Shown: positions 42,445 through 59,104, counted from the stretch's first letter. The stretch is DNA of 64,000 bases from Gordonibacter sp. An230 (GCF_002159915.1 NZ_NFJP01000003.1:1-64000), one strand, 5' to 3'. The notes: generated from the letters alone by a model not told the origin. Program-made: numbers and translations.

Positions 42445-45210
42445 ATGAAAACGCCGAACAAGCCGTCGATCGACCTCGTCGAGAAGAAGCAGACCTCGCA
42501 GCCGAAGGCAGCGCCCGATGTCGCGCAAGCGGCTGCGAGGAAAGGCGACGCCCGCAGTGCAGACGCCGACCAAGCCTACGCCTCCCTGTCGGGCGGGCAG
42601 AGCGCCGCAGATGCCGAGAAGATCGCGCCGATCGCGCCCCCTTACCTGCAGAATCGCGAGCTTTCATGGCTCGCGTTCAACGAACGTGTGCTCGACCAAG
42701 GCGCCGACGAGACGGTGCCTTTGCTCGAACGCCTCAACTTCATCTCCATCTTCTGGAGCAACTTGCAGGAGTTCTTCATGGTGCGCGTGGGCAGTCTGAC
42801 CGACCTCGCGCTCGTGAAGAAGCACATCGTCGACTCGAAGTCGGGCCTCACGCCAGCCGAGCAGCTCGCCGCCATCTACGCGCGCTGCCACGAGCTCTAC
42901 CCCATCCAGGAGCGCACGTTCGAGGAGGTGCGCCGTCTGCTGCGCGAGCGCGGCGTGAGCCACCTGCGCCCCGAGGACTTAAACGACGAGCAGCGCGCGT
43001 TTCTGACCCGCCACGTGCACCAAAACGTCATGCCGTTCCTCTCGCCGCAGATCATCAACGCGCGCCATCCGTTCCCCCACCTGGAGAACGGCGCTTTGTA
43101 CGTGGTGGTGCGCCTCGACGAGGGTCACGATGCCGCCAAGAAGAAGGCTGCGAAGGCCAAAGGCACCGACAAGGCCGAGAAAGCCGACAAGGCGAAGAAC
43201 CTCGGCGCCGAGGGCGTGACGCTCGGCCTCGTACCCATGCCGCGCCAATGCGAGCGCGTGATCGAGCTGCCGGGCGAGGGCATGCAGTTCATCCTGCTCG
43301 AGCACGCCATCGAGATGGTGGCCGCCGAGATATTCAGCATGTACGCTGTGAAGCACACGAACGTCGTCTGCGTCACGCGCAACGCCGACCTCGATGCCAC
43401 CGAAGGGTCGGACGAGGCGGACGAGGACTACCGCGAGCACATGAAGCGCATCCTCAAAAAGCGCTCGCGCTTGGCCCCGGTGCGCTTGGAATGCGAGCGG
43501 CCGCTCTCGAGCACGCTCGAGAAGCTTCTGCTCAAGCGCCTCGGCCTGAAGGCGTACCAGGTGTACGCCACCGCGGTGCCGCTCGATATGGGCTACACGT
43601 GGGGCCTCGGCGCGCGTCTGCCCGAGAAGCTGCGCGCCGCGCTCACGAACCCGCCGTTCTCGCCCCAGTGGCCCGCATGCCTCGACCGCAACCGGCGCAT
43701 CATCGACCAGGTGGCCGAGCGCGAGGTGCTTCTGTCCTACCCCTACGAGAGCATGGACGCCTTCGTGCAGCTTCTGCGCGAGGCAGCGAACGATCCGTCG
43801 GTCATCTCCATCAAGATCACGCTGTACCGCCTGGCCAGCCAGTCACATCTCGCCGAAGCGCTCATCGCCGCAGCCGAGAACGGCAAGGAGGTCACGGCGC
43901 TGTTCGAGTTGCGCGCCCGCTTCGACGAAAGCAACAACATCGAGTGGTCTCAGCGCTTCGAACAGGCCGGCTGCAAGGTGATCTACGGCTTTCGCGACTT
44001 CAAGGTGCACTCGAAGATCTGCTGCATCACGCGCCAGACCGAGCACGGCCTGCAGCACATCACGCAGCTGGGCACCGGCAACTACAACGAGAAGACGGCG
44101 AAGCTCTACACCGACCTGTCGTTCATCACCGCCGATGAGACGATCGGCCGCGACGCCACCGAGTTCTTCCGCAACATGGGGCTTGAGAACACCTCCGACA
44201 ACTACGGCATCCTCTGGGTGGCTCCCCTGCAGATCAAACCGATGATCCTGGCGAACATCGACGCGCAGATCGAGCGGGCGCGCGCAGAGCAGCCGTGCGG
44301 CCTGTTCTTCAAAACGAACTCCGTCACCGACAAGGACGTGATCGAGAAGATCGTCGAGGCGTCGCAGGCCGGCGTGCCCGTGACCATGTTCGTGCGCGGC
44401 ATCTCGTGCATCGTGCCGGGAATCGAAGGGTTCACCGACAACGTGCGCGTGGTGTCCATCGTCGGACGGCTTCTGGAGCACAGCCGCATCTACGGTTTCG
44501 GCCCGCGCGAGGACATGAAAGTGCACCTGTCGAGCGCCGACCTCATGACGCGCAACATGGACAAACGCATCGAGATCGCCTGGCCCATCCTCGATGCCGA
44601 CCTGCGCGAGCAGATCCTCGGCTATCTGGACGCGTGCATGAGCGACACGGCGAAGCTGCGCGAGCTTCTGCCCGACAGAAGCTACACGCCTCTCGGAGCG
44701 TTCGCGAAGCGCGGCAGCGAAGGCGAGACGGAGCTGTTCGACTCGCAGGACTTCCTCATCAAGCGCGCCCAGCAGCGCAGACTCGAGGCGGCCGAGCGGG
44801 AGGCCTCTCGCGACGTGGCGCGGCGTCGGGCCGAGCAGCTGATGGCAACGAACGAGATGACCGAGCGCGAGGCCGGCAAAGGGAACGCGCGCCTGTCCGA
44901 TGCGCGCGCGAGCGCGCACGAGGCCGAAGTGATCGCCGCCGCAGCGAACACCGCCGCCGAACTGGCAGCGCAAGCCGCCGCGCGCGCCGTCGAGCAGGCG
45001 GCTCAGGCGGCCAAGACCGCCGAAGGCCGAACAGAGGACGGCGAACATGAGAAGACGGCGCTCGAAGCCGACGTCATCGAGGTTTCCGTCGCCGAGAGCA
45101 GTGCGCTACGCACAGCGGAAACGCAGCTGAGCCGCATGACCTCCGCCTCGGAACCTAATGTGCGCAAACCGAGCCTGCTCGTGCGCATCTTGAGCAAATT
45201 CGCGCGTTGA
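42445..45210 (+). CDS. ppk1: Polyphosphate kinase 1 with long C-terminal Ala/Glu-rich tail
   Basis: A 921-residue enzyme that makes polyphosphate reversibly from ATP; family members are usually 690-750 residues. The N domain begins at YLQNRELSWLAFNERVLDQG (near 66). A Lys/Ala insert lies near 230-255. Catalytic parts include SYPYESMDAFVQLLREAAND, KITLYRLAS, FKVHSKICCITRQ (first phosphohistidine region), GTGNYNEKTAKLYTD, and VKVHLSSADLMTRNMDKRIE-like motifs near the second histidine. About 180 extra residues after PDRSYTPLGAF form an Ala/Glu/Arg-rich, probably coiled-coil tail that ends in a basic segment LVRILSKFAR. The start has AGGAAGGGGACG. Confidence 0.95.
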   Translation: MKTPNKPSIDLVEKKQTSQPKAAPDVAQAAARKGDARSADADQAYASLSGGQSAADAEKIAPIAPPYLQNRELSWLAFNERVLDQGADETVPLLERLNFISIFWSNLQEFFMVRVGSLTDLALVKKHIVDSKSGLTPAEQLAAIYARCHELYPIQERTFEEVRRLLRERGVSHLRPEDLNDEQRAFLTRHVHQNVMPFLSPQIINARHPFPHLENGALYVVVRLDEGHDAAKKKAAKAKGTDKAEKADKAKNLGAEGVTLGLVPMPRQCERVIELPGEGMQFILLEHAIEMVAAEIFSMYAVKHTNVVCVTRNADLDATEGSDEADEDYREHMKRILKKRSRLAPVRLECERPLSSTLEKLLLKRLGLKAYQVYATAVPLDMGYTWGLGARLPEKLRAALTNPPFSPQWPACLDRNRRIIDQVAEREVLLSYPYESMDAFVQLLREAANDPSVISIKITLYRLASQSHLAEALIAAAENGKEVTALFELRARFDESNNIEWSQRFEQAGCKVIYGFRDFKVHSKICCITRQTEHGLQHITQLGTGNYNEKTAKLYTDLSFITADETIGRDATEFFRNMGLENTSDNYGILWVAPLQIKPMILANIDAQIERARAEQPCGLFFKTNSVTDKDVIEKIVEASQAGVPVTMFVRGISCIVPGIEGFTDNVRVVSIVGRLLEHSRIYGFGPREDMKVHLSSADLMTRNMDKRIEIAWPILDADLREQILGYLDACMSDTAKLRELLPDRSYTPLGAFAKRGSEGETELFDSQDFLIKRAQQRRLEAAEREASRDVARRRAEQLMATNEMTEREAGKGNARLSDARASAHEAEVIAAAANTAAELAAQAAARAVEQAAQAAKTAEGRTEDGEHEKTALEADVIEVSVAESSALRTAETQLSRMTSASEPNVRKPSLLVRILSKFAR

Positions 45211-45211
45211 G

Positions 45212-45240
45212 GCGTCTGCGCGCAGCGCAAGCGCAGACGC
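45212..45240 (+). terminator. Hairpin after ppk1
   Basis: A 10-bp perfect stem GCGTCTGCGC/GCGCAGACGC begins two bases after the stop. No T-tract follows. Confidence 0.55.
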
Positions 45241-45287
45241 GCTCCGCGAGAAGCACCCCACCCCGGGGCTTTAGGGTGCCAAGCACA

Positions 45288-45325
45288 CAGCCGCCCCTTG
45301 CGCAACGTGTCGCAAGGGGCGGCTG
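45288..45325. terminator. Bidirectional terminator between ppk1 and glmM
   Basis: A 15-bp perfect stem CAGCCGCCCCTTGCG/CGCAAGGGGCGGCTG with an eight-base loop in the convergent gap, 13 bp past the glmM stop. Confidence 0.8.
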
Positions 45326-45338
45326 GCTGTAGCTTTAC

Positions 45339-46673
45339 CTAGATTTCGCGCTCAACCACCTCGGCGATGGCGCGCGCATGGCGCTCGGCGTCTTCGGCGC
45401 ACGCGGCCTCCACCATGACGCGCACCACCGGCTCGGTTCCCGAAGGACGCAAAAGCACGCGTCCGGAATCCCCCAAAGCCGCCTCGGCGGCGGCCACGGC
45501 CTCCCGCACGGCGGCGTTGCCGCCCACGGCGTGCTTGTCGGCCACCTCCACGTTGATGAGCGTCTGGGGGAAGCGCGTCATCACGCGCGCAGCCTCTTCG
45601 ACCGACGCGCCCGCACGGCGGCACGCCACCAAGAACTGCAACGCCGTCACGAGGCCGTCGCCCGTTGAATTGTGCTCGAGGAAGATCATGTGGCCGCTCT
45701 GCTCGCCGCCGATGGCGAAACCGCCTTCGCGCATGGCCTCGAGCACGTAGCGGTCGCCCACCTTCGTCTGGACAAGCTCGATGCCCGCATCGCGCAGCGC
45801 ATGTGAGAGGCCCAGGTTGCACATGACCGTCGACACCGCCGTGTTGCCGGGCAACAGCCCGCGCTTCTTGAGGTCGATGGCGCACACGGCCTCCACCACG
45901 TCGCCGTCGATCTCGTTGCCCCGCGCGTCCACCATCATCACGCGGTCGGCGTCGCCGTCGTGCGCGATGCCCACGTCCGCCCCGATCTCGGCCACGAGCG
46001 CGCGCACGGGCTCGAGATGGGTCGAGCCGCACTGGACGTTGATGTCGGTGCCGTCGAAGTCCTCGTTGATCACCGTCACGTCGGCGCCCAGACGACGCAG
46101 CGCCTCGGCGCTCGTCATGCACGACGCCCCATGGCCCACGTCGAGCGCCACCTTGAGGCCCGCAAGATCGATTCCCTCATCAGCTACCGTGGACACAGCA
46201 TGGGCGATGTAGAGCTCGCACGCCTCCTCCACCGGCAGCGCCACGCCCACGGCATCGCCCGCCGGCAGATCCTCAGCCGCCGCGCCGCCCGCAGCCACGA
46301 ACGCCTCGATCTCGTCCTCCACCGCGTCGGGCAGCTTGAAGCCCTGGTTGTCGAACAGCTTGATGCCGTTGTACTCGGGCGGGTTGTGCGATGCCGAGAT
46401 CACGATGCCGCCGTCGCAGGCGAGCTCGCGCACCAGAAGCGCGATGGCCGGCGTGGGGATGATGCCCGCCAGAAGCGCCGTGCCGCCCATGGACATGACG
46501 CCAGCTGCTACAGCCGACTCCAGCATGTCGCCCGACAGGCGCGTGTCCTTGCCGATGAGAATGGTCTTTCCCTGAAACGCCACAGCCGCTTGACCGAGTT
46601 TGAACGCCAAATCGCACGTGAGCTGCGTGTTGGCCACGCCGCGCACGCCGTCGGTCCCGAAAAGTCGTGCCAT
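45339..46673 (-). CDS. glmM: Phosphoglucosamine mutase
   Basis: Converts glucosamine-6-phosphate to glucosamine-1-phosphate for peptidoglycan. 444 residues, the normal size. MARLFGTDGVRGVANTQLTC opens the protein. The phosphoserine loop is GIVISASHNPPEYNGIK (near 100). The metal loop is AHDGDADRVMMVDARGNEI. The sugar-binding loop is GGEQSGHMIFLEH. The phosphate-binding loop is LLRPSGTEPVVRVMVEA near the C-terminus. The ATG at 46673 follows GAGAGGGGTATC. Confidence 0.97.
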   Translation of the reverse strand: MARLFGTDGVRGVANTQLTCDLAFKLGQAAVAFQGKTILIGKDTRLSGDMLESAVAAGVMSMGGTALLAGIIPTPAIALLVRELACDGGIVISASHNPPEYNGIKLFDNQGFKLPDAVEDEIEAFVAAGGAAAEDLPAGDAVGVALPVEEACELYIAHAVSTVADEGIDLAGLKVALDVGHGASCMTSAEALRRLGADVTVINEDFDGTDINVQCGSTHLEPVRALVAEIGADVGIAHDGDADRVMMVDARGNEIDGDVVEAVCAIDLKKRGLLPGNTAVSTVMCNLGLSHALRDAGIELVQTKVGDRYVLEAMREGGFAIGGEQSGHMIFLEHNSTGDGLVTALQFLVACRRAGASVEEAARVMTRFPQTLINVEVADKHAVGGNAAVREAVAAAEAALGDSGRVLLRPSGTEPVVRVMVEAACAEDAERHARAIAEVVEREI

Positions 46674-46721
46674 GTTGATACCCCTCTCCAATCTAGTCGG
46701 TTCAGTAAACGTTAGCGGGGG

Positions 46722-46817
46722 CTTCAGCAGCACCCGAGATCGAGGGGATGGCGACGACGAAGCGCGCTATGGTACGCAGATCGTCGGCGCCGCCGCGAAG
46801 GTCGGGCGCTGCTGAAG
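46722..46817. repeat. 10-bp inverted repeat between hisE and glmM
   Basis: CTTCAGCAGC (46722-46731) and GCTGCTGAAG (46808-46817) could close an 76-base loop in the RNA upstream of glmM. Function unclear; no T-tract. Confidence 0.45.
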
Positions 46818-46862
46818 GTCGCAGCGTCGAGCGGTCCGACAGCCATAGGCCGCCGAAACCGC

Positions 46863-47351
46863 CTACTTTCCTCTCTTGATATGTTCTTCGCACAAGCGAA
46901 CGGCGCCCCGTGGGCGTTCGGCCTCGGTCATCCTCGCGTTCAACTCCGCAGCGAACTCGTCGAGATCGATGCCGTAACGCTCGAGCACGACGAGAAGATG
47001 ATACACCACATCGGCCGCCTCGTAGCGCAGGTGGTCGACGGCGGCGGCGTACTCGGGCGGCAACTCCACGGACAAGACGCCGCCCTCATCTGCGTCAGCC
47101 ACCGCAAGCGTGGCGGCAATCGACGAAGTGGCCCAGGACTCGACATCCTTCGCGGCCAGCGCCATCTCGCCAGACTCCTCCATGACCTTCTTCAGCACGT
47201 CGTCCGGCGAACCGAAGAGCAAGCGATGCGTGTAGCTCTCGTCGCCTGCGCCGCGTCGGGCGGCGATGGTGGCGGCAAGGGCCTCGAGCGTCGCCCCAAT
47301 CTGAGACGACGGCGAATCCTCGTTTTCCGGGAGATAGGTTTTGAGCGCCAT
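46863..47351 (-). CDS. hisE: Phosphoribosyl-ATP diphosphatase
   Basis: Hydrolyses PR-ATP to PR-AMP in histidine synthesis. 162 residues, longer than the usual 90-110. The MazG-like all-alpha fold is seen as GATLEALAATIAARR, SYTHRLLFGSPDDVLKKVMEESGEMALAA (metal-binding EExxE) and LRYEAADVVYHLLVVLERYG (ExxD). The extra length is a loop (about 75-110) rich in Ala/Asp between these helices. The ATG at 47351 has AAAGGGGC. No other his gene is nearby. It lies downstream of rpoC, after the rpoC terminator. Confidence 0.9.
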   Translation of the reverse strand: MALKTYLPENEDSPSSQIGATLEALAATIAARRGAGDESYTHRLLFGSPDDVLKKVMEESGEMALAAKDVESWATSSIAATLAVADADEGGVLSVELPPEYAAAVDHLRYEAADVVYHLLVVLERYGIDLDEFAAELNARMTEAERPRGAVRLCEEHIKRGK

Positions 47352-47533
47352 GAGAGCCCCTTTCAGGTCGCGGGAAAGGAAGAGGAACTGCAGAAGAGGG
47401 CTTTGCGCGAAAGCGGTCGACGCGCGCATCGCGCGACCATCCTGCCACCGCGAGCCTTTCGCTGCGGCAGAGAAGCGGCACGCTTGCTCCATCGCCTCCG
47501 CCACGGAAAAAGCAGGGCGCAATAACCCTTTCT

Positions 47534-47570
47534 TGAAAAGGAGGGGGCGCGCCGCAGCGCACCCCCTCCT
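47534..47570 (-). terminator. Terminator of the rpoBC operon
   Basis: A stem of about 13 bp (GGAGGGGG-GCGC with GCGC-CCCCCTCC) followed on the minus strand by TTTTCAAG, 12 bp after the rpoC stop. Confidence 0.9.
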
Positions 47571-47581
47571 GTTCGCGTGGC

Positions 47582-55531
<7,950 letters not shown>

Positions 55532-55587
55532 GAGGCGTTTCCTCCTTCATGAGCACCCGCACAAATGCGAAAAATTCGCAATTGATT

Positions 55588-55616
55588 AAAATACGATGCA
55601 CGTCAAGTGCTGTCAA
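55588..55616 (-). promoter_or_regulatory. rpoBC promoter
   Basis: Minus strand TTGACA (55611-55616), a 17-bp spacer and TATTTT (55588-55593), an almost ideal promoter in AT-rich DNA. The start is expected near 55581, giving a leader of about 50 nt. Confidence 0.8.
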
Positions 55617-55747
55617 GGAAAATTTTTACAAACTGTGGAAATTTACTGTTGATTTGGGCTTTTAACTGGGATGATGAGAGTATGTCAACCGAACGGCCCG
55701 CCCGACCGTCCTCGTCCACCCCGGCATCTCGACCACAGGGAGCTCCC

Positions 55748-56104
55748 ATGAAACTGCGCAAAGACTTCACCTGCCCGCTCGAACTCGTCCACGACATGAT
55801 GAGGGGCAAATGGAAATGCATCATAATTTGGAGGCTTCGCCTCGGTCCTACCTCGCCCTCCGATCTGCTGAGGGACATAGAGGGCATCACCGAGAAGATG
55901 CTGCGGCAGCATCTGCGAGAGATGATCGACTTCTCTTTGGTGGAGCGGCGCAGCTTCGACGGCTACCCCTTGAGAACGGAGTACCTGCTGACCGAAAACG
56001 GCAAGAAAGTGCTCGACGCCCTCAAGATCTACCAGCAGCTGGGCATCGAGTACCTCGTGAAGATGGGTCGGGAGGACGTGCTTCGAGAAAAGGGGCTGCT
56101 GTAA
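55748..56104 (+). CDS. HxlR-family winged-helix regulator
   Basis: 118 residues from ATG 55748, close to the family length. MKLRKDFTCPLELVHDMMRG, followed by KWKCIIIWRL, is the HxlR opening with its conserved Cys and GKW. LRDIEGITEKMLRQHLREM (recognition helix region) and LVERRSFDGYPLRTEYLLTENGK (wing) follow. Such proteins sense aldehydes, quinones or redox state and often control a neighbouring gene. GGGAG precedes this ATG; an ATG at 55682 would add 22 Ser/Pro-rich residues. It is divergent from rpoB across AT-rich DNA. The PEBP-like gene follows. Confidence 0.9.
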   Translation: MKLRKDFTCPLELVHDMMRGKWKCIIIWRLRLGPTSPSDLLRDIEGITEKMLRQHLREMIDFSLVERRSFDGYPLRTEYLLTENGKKVLDALKIYQQLGIEYLVKMGREDVLREKGLL

Positions 56105-56244
56105 AAGCGCCCGCAACCCCTTCCCTGGGCTTTGCGAAGGCGACGCTTGAGAGCCGAAGCCATACCGACGAAAAAGTGGGTAATGGACAGCGCCGACGCA
56201 TCCGACGAAGATGAGCTTGTCCGAAACGAGAAAGGAGAGCCATC

Positions 56245-56745
56245 ATGAAAGCGAAAAGCGAAGGGATCGTAAACGGCGTCATCGATGACCGCTACGGTAA
56301 ACGCGGAGAGGTCAACGGGTTCGGCATGCCCGTGCTGTCGCCGCCGCTCGAGTTCGTCGACGCCCCGGCGGAAACGCAGAGCTTCGCGGTTTTCATCGAG
56401 GACAAGGACGCTTACCCGGTGAGCGGCGGATTCTCCTGGGTCCATTGGATGGCCGCCAACATCGAGAGCCCGCTTCTGAGCGAGGACGCAAGCCGTAATC
56501 CCGGGAACATGGTGCAAGGGGCCAACAGCTGGATGAGCGCCCAAGGCGGCTCCAACCCACCCGAGCTCTGCTCGTGCTACGGCGGCATGGCGCCGCCCGA
56601 CAAAGAGCACCTGTACGAAATTCACGTCTACGCTCTCGACACCGTGCTCGACCTGAAGAACGGGTTCCACCTCAACGAGCTGTTCCGCGCGATGGAAGGG
56701 CACGTGCTCGACCAAACAACCTTGAAAGGCCGGTATTCGGCATGA
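56245..56745 (+). CDS. YbhB/YbcL-type phosphatidylethanolamine-binding-like protein
   Basis: Encodes 166 residues of the PEBP / Raf-kinase-inhibitor-like fold. Landmarks: SPPLEFVDAPAETQSFAVFI, EDKDAYPVSGGFSWVHWMAA (equivalent of the DPDAP...WxHW ligand site) and CYGGMAPPDKEHLYEIHVYALD (equivalent of YxGPxPPxGxHRYxF). The biochemical role of bacterial members is unclear. The ATG has AAAGGAGAG. It follows the HxlR gene by 140 bp and its stop overlaps the next gene (ATGA). Confidence 0.92.
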   Translation: MKAKSEGIVNGVIDDRYGKRGEVNGFGMPVLSPPLEFVDAPAETQSFAVFIEDKDAYPVSGGFSWVHWMAANIESPLLSEDASRNPGNMVQGANSWMSAQGGSNPPELCSCYGGMAPPDKEHLYEIHVYALDTVLDLKNGFHLNELFRAMEGHVLDQTTLKGRYSA

Positions 56746-57038
56746 GCCTTTTCGAGGCGTTCATGCTTCTCTGCTTCGGCGCCGCATGGCCGTTCTCCAT
56801 CTACCGCTCGCTGAAATCGCGATCCACCGGCGGAAAGAGCCTGATCTTCATGCTCGCGCTCATAGCCGGATATGCATCGGGCATCGTCAACAAGCTGATA
56901 AGCGGAATCGATGCCGTGCTGTGCCTGTACGTCTTGAACATCGTGATGGTTGGCATCGACGCAGCCCTTTGGCTGCGCAATCGCCGCCATGAGCTGCGAG
57001 AGCAAAAAGCACCCCGGTGCCCATCGATTCCCGGATAG
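56742..57038 (+). CDS. Small membrane protein, possibly PQ-loop/SemiSWEET-like
   Basis: Encodes 98 residues with three hydrophobic segments (about 5-20, 33-52, 56-78) and a positive C-terminus. FGAAWPFSIYRSLKSRSTGG is reminiscent of the PQ-loop pattern (P-Q-xx-K-xx-K-S-xx-G) of SemiSWEET transporters, with Trp-Pro in place of Pro-Gln. The match is suggestive only. It is translationally coupled to the PEBP gene by an ATGA overlap and followed by a strong terminator. Confidence 0.75.
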   Translation: MSLFEAFMLLCFGAAWPFSIYRSLKSRSTGGKSLIFMLALIAGYASGIVNKLISGIDAVLCLYVLNIVMVGIDAALWLRNRRHELREQKAPRCPSIPG

Positions 57039-57090
57039 CGCGCCCGGCGGTGCACGAGCCCCTCTGGCGAGCGCGCCGCGAGCGGATACG

Positions 57091-57147
57091 CAACGAAGGG
57101 GCGGAATGACGCCCTGAGGGCGCAGCGTCATCCCCGCCCCTTCGTTG
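57091..57147 (+). terminator. Large terminator hairpin of the PEBP operon
   Basis: A 14-bp perfect outer stem CAACGAAGGGGCGG/CCGCCCCTTCGTTG with a continuing inner stem AATGACGC/GCGTCAT. Little T follows, so it may also act as a bidirectional or Rho-assisted signal. Confidence 0.7.
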
Positions 57148-57262
57148 CCTCCGGACAAGAGCGGCGGAGCGGCGCATTGCGGGCGGCAGGGACGAGCGGG
57201 GAGGACGACCAACTCCCAAATCCCTCCCTCGTCACCAAGATCGCGCACGAACGGCGCGGAAC

Positions 57263-57271
57263 TGATATGAT
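57263..57271 (+). promoter_or_regulatory. Extended -10 promoter of the lipoprotein gene
   Basis: TGATATGAT (TGn plus TATGAT at 57266-57271) is about 105 bp upstream of the GTG start. The remaining spacer (57148-57374) shows no gene. Confidence 0.5.
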
Positions 57272-57374
57272 ATGCCGGAACGAAAAAGCCGCACGCCTCA
57301 TCGACGGCGTGCTCGCACTGCGACGGCGCATCGACGGCCCGTCGCCCCGCGATAGGACCGAGAAAGGGTTCGCA

Positions 57375-58199
57375 GTGAACGCAAAGACCGCCCTCGCATC
57401 CGCCGCCCTCGCAGCGGCCATGTCCTGCACGATGCTCGGTTGCAGCTCCGACGCCGAGATCCCGGTCGCCCCGGGCGACTCCAATGCCGGTGCGACTTCG
57501 AGCGACAGCTACACGCTCACCGACGAGGACAAGCTCTCGGCCCTCGCAGTCGGCGAGACGGCCGTGTGGAAGGACTATGAGGTGACGGTGAGCTCCATCG
57601 ACCGCACCGGAGGCCAGCTGGTCGCACACGTGCAGGTGAAAAGCCACGGACGGCCGCTTACGCTCGAAACCGGATGCCTGCTATCGTTCGGCATGCCGCC
57701 GACAAGCTCGTCATTCACCGAGGGGATGATCGAAGTGGCAGCCGGAGAGGTCGCTGAAGGCACGCTCTCCTTCGACGACCAGTACGGATCCGAGCGACTG
57801 TTCTGGAACGATGGCGCCACAGAGGCGGCGTGGGACCTCACGCTGCCGAGCGTACAGGACGCACCTGAGCAGCAAGGCGGCGACACGCAGGAGGAAACCG
57901 TCTCCGAACAACCCGAACAGAACGAGGCCAGCGAGGCAGACGAGGCCCAAAAGAGCGCCATCGCCACGCTCGAAGCCGAGCTCCCCTCCCTGTTCGCGAA
58001 CAACACGTTCTACGTCTACCAAGGCGTCGACTCGTCAACGGCCACCGTGACGCCCCTAGATAGCGGCGGCTACGAGTACGTCAACAACGTCAGCATCCTC
58101 GATGGTGCCGGCTACCCGGCCACGGCGAACGTCCGGCTCGTCTGCGAGCCCAACGGCAACTGCATCTCGATGACGATCGACGGGATGCTTTTGTTCTGA
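57375..58199 (+). CDS. Putative lipoprotein with C-terminal beta domain
   Basis: Encodes 274 residues from GTG 57375, chosen because MNAKTALASAALAAAMSCTM, then LGCSS, is a complete lipoprotein signal (cleavage before the Cys of LGC) and AGAAAGGG lies upstream. The mature part has a beta-rich domain (about 45-155; YTLTDEDKLSALAVGETAVW begins it), a Gln/Glu/Asp linker (about 165-195), and a second small domain with two cysteines (LVCEPNGNCISMTIDG). No family recognised. Its stop faces the DUF4405 gene across a shared hairpin. Confidence 0.8.
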   Translation: MNAKTALASAALAAAMSCTMLGCSSDAEIPVAPGDSNAGATSSDSYTLTDEDKLSALAVGETAVWKDYEVTVSSIDRTGGQLVAHVQVKSHGRPLTLETGCLLSFGMPPTSSSFTEGMIEVAAGEVAEGTLSFDDQYGSERLFWNDGATEAAWDLTLPSVQDAPEQQGGDTQEETVSEQPEQNEASEADEAQKSAIATLEAELPSLFANNTFYVYQGVDSSTATVTPLDSGGYEYVNNVSILDGAGYPATANVRLVCEPNGNCISMTIDGMLLF

Positions 58200-58249
58200 A
58201 GCTCAAAGAAGGCGAGCCGCAAAGAATCGGACGCCTCAGAAACGTTTTT

Positions 58250-58287
58250 GCGGACGGAAGCGCGCACCCCCATGCGATTCCGTCCGC
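58250..58287. terminator. Bidirectional terminator
   Basis: A 9-bp perfect stem GCGGACGGA/TCCGTCCGC between convergent genes. On plus it is followed at short distance by ATTTTTC. On minus it is the end of the reductase operon. Confidence 0.75.
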
Positions 58288-58291
58288 AGCC

Positions 58292-58741
58292 TCATTTTTC
58301 GCGACGCCCTTGTTTCCGGCCTCCGAAGAGGTCGGCCAGCCACCTCCAATGGACGACCACATGCACGAGCAGCAACGCCAACAGCGCCTTCGCCGCGATC
58401 GCGTGCAGCGGATCCCAGAAGTAGTAGCCGTTCGCATACAAGCCCAGCGAGGGCAGCACCGCGCCCGACACCATGACGCCCGACACCGTCACCGTCATGA
58501 ACGCGACGATGACGAGCGCATCGAGCACCAGATTCCCCGTTCTTTCCCACGAAGGCCTCGAGAAGGCCGATTTGACGACCTTGATGGCCCAGTCGGCATG
58601 CATCGCGGCATGGGCGAGAAACGCAACTAGCGCGCCAAGTCCCAGCCATTCATGGACGCCGATGCCCGTAACGGCAGGGTTTGCGGCCGCCAGGTAGATC
58701 AGCAGGCACGCCGCATCGACAGCGAGGGTCTTCCCATCCAT
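58292..58741 (-). CDS. DUF4405 / cytochrome-b-like membrane protein
   Basis: Encodes 149 residues with four membrane helices. Histidines are placed to bind b-type haem: GIGVHEWLG and LAHAAMHADW in helices 1-2, DPLHAIAAKALLALLLVHVVVHWRW in helix 4. DUF4405 proteins resemble the haem b subunits that pass electrons between the quinone pool and partners. It is the last gene of the reductase operon, six bases after the CX4CX4CH protein, with which it probably works. Confidence 0.8.
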   Translation of the reverse strand: MDGKTLAVDAACLLIYLAAANPAVTGIGVHEWLGLGALVAFLAHAAMHADWAIKVVKSAFSRPSWERTGNLVLDALVIVAFMTVTVSGVMVSGAVLPSLGLYANGYYFWDPLHAIAAKALLALLLVHVVVHWRWLADLFGGRKQGRREK

Positions 58742-58747
58742 AGCGCG

Positions 58748-59104
58748 TCATCCCACCTTCCGCACGATCAGCACGAGCCCCACGACCAAAGCCACAGGCG
58801 CAAGGATCCACACGTTCAGGCTCGCGTCGGACGCCTGATGATAGCGGCCCGAAAGCGCATCCCACGCATGGCACTCGGTCGAAGAGCACGACGCCTCCGG
58901 GCACGCCATCTCATGCACGCCGTCTGGTACGGGAACGTCGTCGAAGCCATGGCACTCGCCCGAAGCGCATCCCGCGACCGGACACGGGGAGTCGGCCTCG
59001 ATGCGCGAGACGCCCGACGACGGCTCGACGAGCGAGCCCGCCGCGAACACGCACGCGCCAACCAGCAGAAACGCAACAAGGGCCACAAGCAATCTCTTGG
59101 TCAT
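58748..59104 (-). CDS. Membrane-anchored small protein with two CX4CX4CH repeats
   Basis: Encodes 118 residues: an N-terminal signal/anchor helix (5-25), an external segment, and a C-terminal membrane helix (97-114). The external part holds a duplicated motif: CPVAGCASGECHGFD at 41-55 and CPEASCSSTECHAWD at 68-82. Each reads C-x4-C-x4-C-H. The CX4CH part is a known though rare haem c attachment site; alternatively each unit could bind a metal or Fe-S cluster. Its place between the NrfD subunit and a cytochrome-b-like protein supports electron transfer. No family name recognised. Confidence 0.8.
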   Translation of the reverse strand: MTKRLLVALVAFLLVGACVFAAGSLVEPSSGVSRIEADSPCPVAGCASGECHGFDDVPVPDGVHEMACPEASCSSTECHAWDALSGRYHQASDASLNVWILAPVALVVGLVLIVRKVG

